Shown one piece after another: positions 7,268 to 15,144 of a stretch of DNA of 18,951 bases. Position 1 is the stretch's first letter. Each line of letters starts with the position of its first letter. Under the pieces are notes generated by a model, which saw only the letters and a program-made list of their open reading frames with translations, did not search any database and was not told where the DNA came from. A program made the position numbers and the translations under genes. The stretch comes from CALAEC01 sp050692915 (GTDB lineage Bacteria > Actinomycetota > UBA4738 > CALAEC01): assembly GCA_050692915.1 (NCBI GenBank), contig JBOGVU010000050.1, positions 1 to 18,951 of the forward strand, read 5' to 3'.

Positions 7268-7906
7268 TCACTCCCCGACCTCGGCGAAGGCGCGCACGGG
7301 AACCGAAGTGCCTCTGGTGATGCGGAGCGGCACGGCGAAAAAGCGGAATCCCCGGGTCGGCAGGGCACCCAGGTTCGTAAGGTGCTCCACGATCGGGATC
7401 CCGACACCGAGGAGCCGAGCGTGTACTGGCCGGGGCAAGCCCATGACGTCATCCACGTTGGGAAGGTCCACCCCCACCAGCTTGGGTCCAGCGGCCGCCA
7501 GCATCTCCGCAGCCTGTTCGCTGAGGTACGGACCGGGGTCCCGGTAGCTGCCGGTTCCCCAGCGCGTGTCCCAGCCCGTCCAGAGCAGGACGGCACGTCC
7601 GCCGAGGCGGGCCGGTGCGTCCAAGGCATCTGGCAGGATCTCCCGGCGGATCGATGCCTTCACGGGGATCACGATCCCCGGCACGTTCGCCACCAGCTCG
7701 AGAGGGATGGAGGCGAGGTCGACGCCTCCGCGGACTTCATACCCGGGAGCGTGCAGGCACGTCCCCATCGCGCTGAGCATGGCTTCTCTCGTCTCGCCGG
7801 GGAGCCGTGAGGCGCCCGAGAGTCGGTCAAGGAGGCGCCCGATGGGAGCGGCTACCCGATCGTCACCGCCGCGCAGCATGTGGTTGAGCTCCACGAAGGT
7901 GCCCAC
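7268..7906 (-). CDS. Cyclase-family protein (kynurenine formamidase-like) with altered metal motif
   Basis: A 212-residue protein resembling the cyclase/formamidase superfamily: an opening strand VELNHML (residues 5-11), the GGVDLASIPLELVANVPGIVI block after residue 60, and LVGVDLPNVDD in the second half. Active members use an H-x-G-T-H-x-D-x-P motif to hold metal. Here the matching stretch is AMGTCLHAP (46-54), so the first His is lost, the second is Cys50 and the Asp is His52. The protein may use a different metal set, act on another substrate or be catalytically dead. GTG 7906 is the only start candidate before an in-frame stop at 7961-7963, and no ribosome site is visible. It lies between the large ATPase and the repeat protein on the same strand. 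The family is fairly sure, the activity is not. Confidence 0.72.
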   Translation of the reverse strand: MGTFVELNHMLRGGDDRVAAPIGRLLDRLSGASRLPGETREAMLSAMGTCLHAPGYEVRGGVDLASIPLELVANVPGIVIPVKASIRREILPDALDAPARLGGRAVLLWTGWDTRWGTGSYRDPGPYLSEQAAEMLAAAGPKLVGVDLPNVDDVMGLPRPVHARLLGVGIPIVEHLTNLGALPTRGFRFFAVPLRITRGTSVPVRAFAEVGE

Positions 7907-7960
7907 ATCAGGTGGAGCGTGATCAGGGCCGTTACACGGGTAACCTCGGCCTGCGACGCC

Positions 7961-10900
7961 CTACACGCGCCAGTCCGCTGGAGCCCGGGGATCCGGTTGG
8001 TAGGAGCAGTAGGTCCCCGTACGGACGGTGCGATCGAGGTGGTTGCTCAGATTCGGGTTGTGCGCACGAATCCGGGCCAGCGCTGCTCTGATCGCTCGGG
8101 TCACGCTCACCCGTGCTCGTTCAGCCGGAGCCCCTGCCTCTCGGTCTCTGCCGCCCAGCCCCACGGCCCTGGCCAGCTCGGCCACCAGGAACTCATGCTC
8201 CTGCTCGAGGCGAGCTGCGCGACCGGGGTCTCCCTTCTCCCGAGCTTCCGTGATCTCCTCCTCCAGGTCGCGCAGCCGTTTCCGATACGCCTCCTTCGCC
8301 CCGGCGTCTAGGAGCGGTCCCAGGCCCGATGGCCGGGCGACGGTCAATCCCGGCTCGCTTCTCCTACCGAGGCGGTCCGCCGCCCCACTCTCCATCGTGA
8401 CCAGGTCCAGGACGTGGAAATCCCTTCCCGGCTCCCCGAGGAGCCGGGCCAGATACCGGAGTCCCTTCAGGTCACGCAGGCGGAACCGCTCTCCCTCGTA
8501 CGCGATGGTCCAGTACTCACCCTCGCGCCGAAACAGGTTCGGCATCGGCCCCGTCTTGAGCGGGGTTGGCGTGGGATGGTCCGCGGTGACCGGGGGCTCG
8601 ATGCTCTCGCGCAACAACCGGACCCGGGCCTCGAGTGGGTTGAGTCCCAATCTGCGGGAGATGTCGAGTGCTTCGGCAAGTGCACGACTGGCAGCCTCGA
8701 CATCGACGTGATCGGCTCCAGCGAGCAGCAGGCGTGCTCGATCGTGAAGGCTGTGCGCAATAAAAGGGAGCGCCCCCATTCTCCGGTTGGCTTCGAGACC
8801 GACGTCGATCCACCGTTCGGCCTCTTCCCACCGGCCCACGGCGGTGGCGAGGATGCCGAGGTACCGAGCCACGGACCCCGTGGCGATGTAGTCGGCGGTG
8901 GCTCCATTGCGGCCGGCGTACGGAAGCAGGAGCTCGTACAGGGTGGAAGCCCGCGCGCCGTCTCCCAGCGCGACCGTCACCTCGGCCAGCATGCTCATGC
9001 TGAACAGCCACTCGTTGGAGAGTGGCAGGGCGGCGAAGTCGTCCCCAGACAGCTCGTCCAGGAGCGCCCGAGCGTCCGGATCCCGGCCCACGTCGACGTA
9101 CAACGCCGCGAGCATGCAGCGGAACATCGGCCGGCGGGGATACTCTTCGACGGAACGCCGCACCGTCTCTTCGAGGTCCTCCAGCCCACCCACGAACCGG
9201 CGGAGGGTGAAGCTGTGGATCCGGTGCGAGAGATGTGCGTCGCTCCGCTGTGCCCCCTCACCCGAGGAGAGAGCCTCGTCCATCAGGCGTCTTCCCTCGG
9301 CGAACCGCCCCCGGAACAGTGCGACCGTGGCCCGCATCGCCGTGACGAGCCAGATCTGCGGTCGCTGACCGAGCTCGTTCGCCAGGAGCTGGGCGGCGCC
9401 CAGCTCGATGTTCACCGCCGGCACATCGCCCAGCTCGAGGAGGGCCATCGAACGGTAGCAGCGTGCCTGGATGACCTTCTCCACGTCGCCGCTCGACTCG
9501 GCCACTCGCTCGAGCTCGTCGGCGATCTCGATCCGTTCCTCGGGATTCTCCGGCCACAGGAGAACGGCGTACCGCGCGTCCAGCGCGTAGGCCATCGTGA
9601 CCGGGTCGCCCTGACGCCGGGCCATCCCCAGGGCATCCTCGCTGATGGTGGTACGGGGCTCGCGCGAGAGCTGGTCTCGCAGCGCTCCGGCCAGCCGGGC
9701 CATGACCCGGACCCGGAGCTCGCTCTCTTCGTCTCCGAGGGCGGCGAGGGCTCGTTCCAGAAGCGACACGAGGCGCTGATCGGTTCCGGCCCGGGCCCAG
9801 ACGAACCTCCCGCCATATCCGAGGGCGGCGCGGGCCAGCCGGTGCGGGGCGCCCAGGTGTTCCGCGATCTCGGCGGCGCGGCCGAACGAGTCCTTCGCCT
9901 GTGTCTCTCTGCCCGCCCTGGCCTGCGCGCCGCCCAGTGCCAGAAGCAGATCGCAACGGGTCGGTTGATCCACCGGTCGCTTCAGCTCCAGGGCTTCCAG
10001 GCCAAGCTCGAAGAGCCGGATGGCTTCCTCGTACGCCAGCAACCGGATGGCCCGCTCGCCGGCGAGCCTCGAGTAGCCGACGGCGCGGTCCACGTCGCCT
10101 CTCGGGGCTGCCAGCACGAAGTGGTGGGCGAGCTCGGAGAGATGCCCATCGATATCGTCACGGTAGAGGTCTTCCAGCAGGGCGCCGATGTCGGCGTGCA
10201 GCCGGATGCGTCGGGCGCCGGGGATCCCCTCGTAGAGTCCGTCTCGAACCAGTGCGTGAGAGAACCGGAGCCGGCCCAGGACCCCGGGCACGTCCGAGAC
10301 CATCCGAGCGGCCGCTGCCTCCTCAAGATCGTCGAGGAGGCGGTCGGTGGGCAACCTCGTCACCCGCTCCAGCTCGATGAGGTCGAACTCTCGTCCCAGC
10401 ACCGAGGCCAGCGTCAGGATGCGAGCGCAGTCCTCGGACAGCCGTGCCAGACGACGGCCGATGACCTCTCGTACGCCGGCGGGGACCGCGACCTCGGCTC
10501 GAGCCACCCCCATAGCGGAGCCGAAACTACCCTCGGTGGCTAGGAAGCGAGCCACCTCTCCCACGAAGAGCGGGTTCCCCTCGGTGCGGGCGTGGACCGT
10601 GGCGGTTACCTCCGGCGATGGAGGTTGCCCCGCGGTCATCGTGATGAGCTCAGCCACATCGGATGCCGTGATGCCCGATAGTGACAGCCGGCGGGCGCCG
10701 GGCAATCTGGTGAGCTCCAGCGCCTCCCTCGTCAACGGATGCTGGGGATCCAGCTCTGTGTCCCGATACACGCCCACCACCATGATCCGGGCCTCGTCCA
10801 GCTCGTTCCCCAGGAAGCGAAGAAGCAAGAGCGAGGGGATGTCGGCCGCATGCAGATCGTCGAGGATCACCACCAACGGCTGCCGCTGCCCTGTCCTCCT

Positions 10901-11383
10901 GAGAAGGGTGGTTACGGCGTCGAACAGGCGGAACCGCGCCGTCTCGGGGTCGACCTCCCGTGGCGGCGGCAGTTGCTCGAACAGGCTATGCACCTCGGGA
11001 AGCATCCGAGCGATGTCGGACGGGCCCGCCTCTATCAGGTCCCGAAGCACGTCGGGGTCCGCGTCGCGGATGTAGGAACGGATCGACTGAACCCAGGGCC
11101 AGTAGGCGGGGGAGCCGCCCGCCTCCCAGCATCGCCCCCAGAGCACGCGGGCCCCTCGGTCGCGGGCCACGGCCGTGAGCTCGTCAGCCAAACGAGTCTT
11201 CCCGATCCCCGGCTCTCCGGAGACGAGGACGAGGCGCCCCCGCCCTTCGAGGGACTCCTCGAACGCCGCGACCAGGAAGGCCAACTCCGTGGCGCGGCCG
11301 ACGAACGCGGCGCTGCCTGAGACCGGGGAGCGGGCCACGGACAGTGGCCCGGAGGTGGCCGGCTTCCCGCTGGTGCGGTTCAA
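7961..11383 (-). CDS. Large signalling ATPase (AAA/STAND-type) with helical repeats, no recognised output domain
   Basis: About 1140 residues. An N-terminal ATPase module has the opening FVGRATEL, Walker A GEPGIGKT (about 56-63) and Walker B LVVILDDLH (about 170-178), as in the ATPase part of LuxR-LAL and adenylate-cyclase-associated regulators. A long Ala/Leu/Glu-rich helical region with TPR-like character follows (about 400-900). The last 190 residues form a distinct domain (YWTIAYEGERFRLRDLKGLRYL, then a charged coiled-coil-like stretch, then VTRAIRAALARIR and a C-terminal TGTYCSY) that I recall at the end of many such actinobacterial ATPases. There is no LuxR helix-turn-helix or cyclase domain. 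TTG 11383 is preferred because GAGGGG lies six bases upstream; TTG 11422 would add 13 residues without a ribosome site. It follows the potA-like gene on the same strand by 63 bases, so read-through is possible. Confidence 0.85.
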   Translation of the reverse strand: MNRTSGKPATSGPLSVARSPVSGSAAFVGRATELAFLVAAFEESLEGRGRLVLVSGEPGIGKTRLADELTAVARDRGARVLWGRCWEAGGSPAYWPWVQSIRSYIRDADPDVLRDLIEAGPSDIARMLPEVHSLFEQLPPPREVDPETARFRLFDAVTTLLRRTGQRQPLVVILDDLHAADIPSLLLLRFLGNELDEARIMVVGVYRDTELDPQHPLTREALELTRLPGARRLSLSGITASDVAELITMTAGQPPSPEVTATVHARTEGNPLFVGEVARFLATEGSFGSAMGVARAEVAVPAGVREVIGRRLARLSEDCARILTLASVLGREFDLIELERVTRLPTDRLLDDLEEAAAARMVSDVPGVLGRLRFSHALVRDGLYEGIPGARRIRLHADIGALLEDLYRDDIDGHLSELAHHFVLAAPRGDVDRAVGYSRLAGERAIRLLAYEEAIRLFELGLEALELKRPVDQPTRCDLLLALGGAQARAGRETQAKDSFGRAAEIAEHLGAPHRLARAALGYGGRFVWARAGTDQRLVSLLERALAALGDEESELRVRVMARLAGALRDQLSREPRTTISEDALGMARRQGDPVTMAYALDARYAVLLWPENPEERIEIADELERVAESSGDVEKVIQARCYRSMALLELGDVPAVNIELGAAQLLANELGQRPQIWLVTAMRATVALFRGRFAEGRRLMDEALSSGEGAQRSDAHLSHRIHSFTLRRFVGGLEDLEETVRRSVEEYPRRPMFRCMLAALYVDVGRDPDARALLDELSGDDFAALPLSNEWLFSMSMLAEVTVALGDGARASTLYELLLPYAGRNGATADYIATGSVARYLGILATAVGRWEEAERWIDVGLEANRRMGALPFIAHSLHDRARLLLAGADHVDVEAASRALAEALDISRRLGLNPLEARVRLLRESIEPPVTADHPTPTPLKTGPMPNLFRREGEYWTIAYEGERFRLRDLKGLRYLARLLGEPGRDFHVLDLVTMESGAADRLGRRSEPGLTVARPSGLGPLLDAGAKEAYRKRLRDLEEEITEAREKGDPGRAARLEQEHEFLVAELARAVGLGGRDREAGAPAERARVSVTRAIRAALARIRAHNPNLSNHLDRTVRTGTYCSYQPDPRAPADWRV

Positions 11384-11446
11384 GGGAATCCCCTCAGATG
11401 GACCCCGAGGATAGCCCGTCAACGGTTTGGAAGGAATACTGAACCC

Positions 11447-12568
11447 TCAGGTGGAGGAGGGCACCGCAGGGCGAGGGCTGGCCTCTCGGGCCGGTGGCGG
11501 CTCGGCGATGCGGAGAACCCGGAGATCCGCGGCGGGGAGGTGGACGGCAACGGCCTCGCCCTGGGACCAGGACTCGGCCCGGCTGGTCTCCACGGCCTGG
11601 ATCACCTGGCCGCCCACCAGCCGCAGGATCACCTGCACGGTCGGCCCAACGAACACCGACCGCTCCACCATCCCGGGCAGGCGGTTCGCAACGTCGGTCC
11701 CGCGGTTCTCAACCCGGACCCGCTCCGGCCGGATCACCAGCCGGACGTCCCCGGTGGCATCGGTGTCACCTCGGCCGGCCGTGAGCTCGGCGTCCCCCAC
11801 CCGGACCCGCCCCCCGCCGAGGCCCCGGGCGTCCATCAGGTTCGACACGCCGAGGAAGTCGGCCACGTAAGCGTCGGCGGGCTCCTCGTACACCTCGCGA
11901 GGCGGCCCCACCTGCACCACCCGCCCCTCCGACATCACCGCGAGGCGGTCCGACATCGTCAGGGCCTCCTCCTGGTCGTGGGTGACGTAGACGAAGGTGA
12001 TCCCGATCTCCTCCTGGATCGACTTCAGCTCGAGCTGGAGGGCCTTGCGGAGCTTGGCGTCGAGGGACCCGAGGGGCTCGTCGAGCAGGAGCACGTCGGG
12101 GTTGAGGATCAGGGCCCGGGCCAGGGCCACCCGCTGCTGCTGGCCGCCCGAGAGCTGCGCGGGCGGGCGCTCCTCGAACCCGGCCAGCTGGACCAGTCTG
12201 AGCACCGTGGCCACCTGGCGGCGGGCCTCCTCCTTCGGCACGTTCTGGAACCGCAGCCCGAACGCCACGTTGTCCCGCACGTTGAGGTGGGGGAACAGCG
12301 CGTAGCTCTGGAACACGGTATTCACCGGACGGCGGTGGGGCGGTGTCTGGGCCATGTCCCGGCCGTCGAGGAGGATCCGCCCGGCGTCCGGCCGCTCGAA
12401 CCCCGCGATGATCCGCAGCGTGGTGGTCTTCCCGCACCCCGACGGGCCGAGCAGCGAGAAGAACTCGCCCGCGGGTATGTCGAGGGAGATCCCGTCCACG
12501 GCGACGACGTCCCCGAACCGCTTGACCAGATCGACCAGCTCGACGCGGCCCCCGCGCCTGGCGCTCAT
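11447..12568 (-). CDS. potA: ABC importer ATP-binding protein, PotA-like
   Basis: A 373-residue ATPase with every expected motif: Walker A GPSGCGKTT (41-49), Q-loop Gln87 (VFQSYALFPH), signature LSGGQQQR (139-146), Walker B LLLDEP (160-165) and switch His197 (THDQEEA). A C-terminal TOBE-like domain follows from about 235. This is the polyamine/iron/sulfate importer subfamily, and it is the natural energy source for the PotDBC-like proteins at 2788-5919, which lack an ATPase of their own. ATG 12568 overlaps the aminotransferase stop (ATGA), so it is translated by coupling as the third gene of the Rieske operon. Placement of transporter and catabolic enzymes in one message supports the transported compound being the pathway substrate. 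The C-terminal 20 residues are Pro/Ala-rich and probably disordered. Confidence 0.92.
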   Translation of the reverse strand: MSARRGGRVELVDLVKRFGDVVAVDGISLDIPAGEFFSLLGPSGCGKTTTLRIIAGFERPDAGRILLDGRDMAQTPPHRRPVNTVFQSYALFPHLNVRDNVAFGLRFQNVPKEEARRQVATVLRLVQLAGFEERPPAQLSGGQQQRVALARALILNPDVLLLDEPLGSLDAKLRKALQLELKSIQEEIGITFVYVTHDQEEALTMSDRLAVMSEGRVVQVGPPREVYEEPADAYVADFLGVSNLMDARGLGGGRVRVGDAELTAGRGDTDATGDVRLVIRPERVRVENRGTDVANRLPGMVERSVFVGPTVQVILRLVGGQVIQAVETSRAESWSQGEAVAVHLPAADLRVLRIAEPPPAREASPRPAVPSST

Positions 12569-13935
12569 GCGCGCAAGGCTCGCCCGAACGCCGCGAGGTT
12601 GTCAAGGAACCGGTCCACGTCCTCCTCGGAGTGCTGCACGGAGAGCAGCCACTGCTCGGCCTTCCCCCACGGCGGGAGGAACACCCCGCCCGCCATCTGG
12701 AACAGCCAGTGGCAATGGCTCCACCGGTCGTCCACGGCCAGGAAGTCCCGGTAGTCGCGCACCGGCGTCGAGGAGAACGTGATGCACCCCTTGGCTCCGA
12801 CGGCCACGACGTGGCCGGGCAGGCCGAACTCGTCGAGGAGGCGCTCCGCCCCGGTGACCATGCGCTCCCGCAGCGCGTCGATCCGGGCGTACGCCGCGTC
12901 GTCGAGGACCTCGGTGAGCTGCGTCCGGGCAGCGGCCATCGTCAGAGGGTTCCCGTTGAACGTCCCCACCTGCTCGTACTCGCCGTCGACGATCAGCCGC
13001 ATGACCTCCTCGGTCCCGCCGACCGCGCCGCACGGCACGCCACCGCCGAGGGCCTTGGCCAGGCACACCAGGTCGGGGGTCACCCCGGAGAGCGCGGTGA
13101 CCCCGCCGGGCCCGGCGGTGAACCCGGTCTTGATCTCGTCGAAGGTCAGCAGGCCGCCGTGCGCGTGGACGAGGTCGAGGACCCTCGCCAGGTACGCCTC
13201 CTCGGGAAGGATGATCCCGGCGTTCATCATCACCGGCTCCAGGATCATCCCGGCGACCTCGCCGGCGTGCTCCTCCAGGAGCCGCTTCAGGGCGGTCACG
13301 TCGTTGAACGGCACCACCGTGACCAGGTCGAGGATGGCCCGGGGGAGCCCGGCGCCCGAGCCCGGGCTGTCGGGGCGGTTCGGCGAGCCCAGCTCCTCGA
13401 GGTCGTTGTACACGGACACCATCACCGAGTCGTGGTGGCCGTGGTAGCACCCCTCGATCTTGAAGATGCGGTCGCGCCCGGTGGCCGCCCGCATCAGGTG
13501 GACGGCGTCCATGGTGGCCTCGGTCCCCGAGTTGTTGAACCGCCACAGGGGGAGGCCGAACCGCCGCCCCAGCTCCTCGGCCACCGCGATGGCGTCCTCG
13601 GTGGGCTGGGCGAAGTGGGTGCCGGCCGGGGCCCGCTTCCTGATCGCCTCCACGATGGCCGGGTGGCCGTGTCCGGCCAGGTTCACTCCGTAGCCGCCGT
13701 GGAGGTCGATGTACTCGTTGCCGTCCACGTCCCAGACCCTCGAGCCCGACCCGTGCGACAGCCAGATCGGCTGGGGCTGGGAGATCTGCCAGTTCGAGGT
13801 CACCCCTCCGGCCAGCGAGCCTCGGGCCCGGGCCAGGAGCTCGGCCGAGCGGGGCTGGCGGGCCACCAGGGCCCGCTCCTGCTCGGCGATCAGCTCTTCG
13901 AGCCGGGCCACGTCGGTGTCGATCCTTTGAATCAC
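12565..13935 (-). CDS. Class III PLP aminotransferase, glutamate-1-semialdehyde aminomutase-like
   Basis: A 456-residue fold-type I PLP enzyme. Visible landmarks: phosphate-binding NNSGTEA (134-140), aromatic stacking region GCYHGHHDS (162-170), ring-contact Asp in TFDEIKTGF (264-272), catalytic Lys294 in CLAKALGGGVPCG, and TFNGNPL (325-331). The closest pattern I know is the HemL/GSA-aminomutase subgroup, but housekeeping HemL is about 430 residues and this gene is not with heme genes, so a catabolic aminotransferase or aminomutase acting on an omega- or beta-amino acid is more likely. It starts at GTG 13935, overlapping the Rieske stop (GTGA), and ends in an ATGA overlap with the potA-like gene. 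An operator palindrome covers its start. In the proposed pathway it would deaminate the demethylated amine; the actual substrate is unknown. Confidence 0.88.
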   Translation of the reverse strand: MIQRIDTDVARLEELIAEQERALVARQPRSAELLARARGSLAGGVTSNWQISQPQPIWLSHGSGSRVWDVDGNEYIDLHGGYGVNLAGHGHPAIVEAIRKRAPAGTHFAQPTEDAIAVAEELGRRFGLPLWRFNNSGTEATMDAVHLMRAATGRDRIFKIEGCYHGHHDSVMVSVYNDLEELGSPNRPDSPGSGAGLPRAILDLVTVVPFNDVTALKRLLEEHAGEVAGMILEPVMMNAGIILPEEAYLARVLDLVHAHGGLLTFDEIKTGFTAGPGGVTALSGVTPDLVCLAKALGGGVPCGAVGGTEEVMRLIVDGEYEQVGTFNGNPLTMAAARTQLTEVLDDAAYARIDALRERMVTGAERLLDEFGLPGHVVAVGAKGCITFSSTPVRDYRDFLAVDDRWSHCHWLFQMAGGVFLPPWGKAEQWLLSVQHSEEDVDRFLDNLAAFGRALRA

Positions 13936-13941
13936 CGTTCA
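13928..13941. promoter_or_regulatory. Perfect TetR operator at the Rieske/aminotransferase junction
   Basis: TGAAT-CACC-GTTCA is a perfect copy of TGAAY-N4-RTTCA and covers the GTGA overlap where the Rieske gene ends and the aminotransferase begins. It is inside a presumed operon, which suggests an internal promoter or a roadblock to elongation. It could also be a chance match within coding sequence, but the motif is AT-rich in a GC-rich genome and I found no other perfect copies outside the cluster gene starts. Confidence 0.55.
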
Positions 13942-15125
13942 ACCCCGGACGAGGCCATCTCGGGGACGGGACCGGCCAGCCCGCCCTCCAGGTAGCCCCG
14001 GGCCACCAGGGCGATGAACTGCCACACGTTGCCCTCGGCGTCCGACAGCGGCCCCTGCCGATAGCCCCGACCGGCGGCGCCCCGCTGGACCCCTTCGCAG
14101 GCCGCCCAGTCCTGGCGGTTCGTGATGTCCCAGAACTCCACGGCGTAGGCCGGGTCGAACCCCTCCCGCGAGGTGGCCTCGGGCGGGAACAGCCACTGGC
14201 ACTCGACCCGGGTCCGCCCGGGGGCCACCGGGTCCAGGCGGTGGGTCATGACGTAGTCGGGATGTGCGCTGATCAGGAGGTTCGGCAGAGCGTGGAGGTA
14301 CAGGACCGACCGCCGGGCCTCCCGGTCGAGCCTCCGCAGCGGCACCCCGCCGCTCTCGCCGGTGAGGGACATCGTCTCGGCGTGATCCATGAGCTCCATG
14401 TTGCCGCCAACCACCAGGCCGGTCGGCTCGAAGGCACGCCCGCTGTCCGGCGGGGTCACCCGGCACAGCTCGGGATGGATGTTCGTGCAGTGGAAGCACT
14501 CGTGGTAGTTCTCGGCGATGAGCTTCCAGTTCGCGGCGATCTCGTACTCGTGGGTGGCCGCCGCCTCCAGGCGCTCCGGCTCGTACGGGGCCAGGGTCTC
14601 GCCGAGGTTGCCGAGGTGCTCGGCCAGGGGCGGGGCGTCCCCGGAGGGGTTCACGAAGGCCCACCCGCCCCACTCCTCGACCCTCGCCGGGACCAGGCCG
14701 TTGTCGGGATCGGCCTTCTGCCAGTCGGGGCGGTCCACGAACGACGGCGCGGTCTTGAACCGCCCATCGAGGGCGTAGGTCCAGGAGTGGTACGGGCACC
14801 GGATGGCCCGGCGGCTCACCACCGGCCCGCCGCACGGGAGGAGCTCGTGGCCGCGGTGCCGGCACGTGTTGAAGAATCCCCGGAGCACGCCGTCGGCGCC
14901 CCGGACCAGCAGGACCGCCTCGGCGCCGACCCGAACGGCTCGCTGGTCTCCGGGCCCGGCCAGGTCGGCGGCCCGGCCGACGCAGGTCCAGGACCCCTCC
15001 ATGAACCGCTCCGCCTCCCAGGCCAGGACCTCGTCCGAGGTGTACGCGGCGCCGGGCAGGGTCCGCCCCGGCGGGGACAGGCACTTCTCGAGGTCCCGGG
15101 GGTCGAAGGGCAGGGTGGCGCTCAT
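13932..15125 (-). CDS. Rieske non-heme iron oxygenase, quaternary-amine (betaine/carnitine) demethylase-like
   Basis: A 397-residue oxygenase alpha subunit. The Rieske [2Fe-2S] ligands are Cys88/His90 (CRHRGH) and Cys110/His113 (CPYHSW). The mononuclear iron site is NYHECFHCTNIH (206-217) with His212 and His217, and Asp339 (RQDW) as the likely third ligand. The bridging residue between the two sites is Glu209, not the usual Asp; Glu here is described for carnitine oxygenase CntA and its quaternary-amine relatives. These enzymes oxidise an N-methyl group (releasing formaldehyde) or a C-N bond of carnitine-type substrates, using electrons from a separate reductase. No reductase is in the window. 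ATG 15125 has a GAGGAG ribosome site at good spacing. It is the first gene of the operon with the aminotransferase and potA-like genes, with an operator 20 bases upstream. Glycine betaine, stachydrine and carnitine are all possible substrates. Confidence 0.9.
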   Translation of the reverse strand: MSATLPFDPRDLEKCLSPPGRTLPGAAYTSDEVLAWEAERFMEGSWTCVGRAADLAGPGDQRAVRVGAEAVLLVRGADGVLRGFFNTCRHRGHELLPCGGPVVSRRAIRCPYHSWTYALDGRFKTAPSFVDRPDWQKADPDNGLVPARVEEWGGWAFVNPSGDAPPLAEHLGNLGETLAPYEPERLEAAATHEYEIAANWKLIAENYHECFHCTNIHPELCRVTPPDSGRAFEPTGLVVGGNMELMDHAETMSLTGESGGVPLRRLDREARRSVLYLHALPNLLISAHPDYVMTHRLDPVAPGRTRVECQWLFPPEATSREGFDPAYAVEFWDITNRQDWAACEGVQRGAAGRGYRQGPLSDAEGNVWQFIALVARGYLEGGLAGPVPEMASSGVER

Positions 15126-15144
15126 GGGTGGCTCCTCGGTATCC

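Noticed and set aside
8414..10543. 709-codon plus-strand open frame opposite the large ATPase
   Set aside because: No domain or start signal is seen; the opposite strand carries Walker motifs and continuous family-like sequence.
11439..11450. Small palindrome CTGA-ACCC-TCAG at the potA-like stop as a further operator
   Set aside because: It does not match TGAAY-N4-RTTCA in spacing or sequence, and is short enough to be chance.
11540..13995. Plus-strand open frames opposite the potA-like and aminotransferase genes
   Set aside because: They are antisense shadows with repetitive charged composition; the minus-strand genes have complete motif sets and coupled starts.
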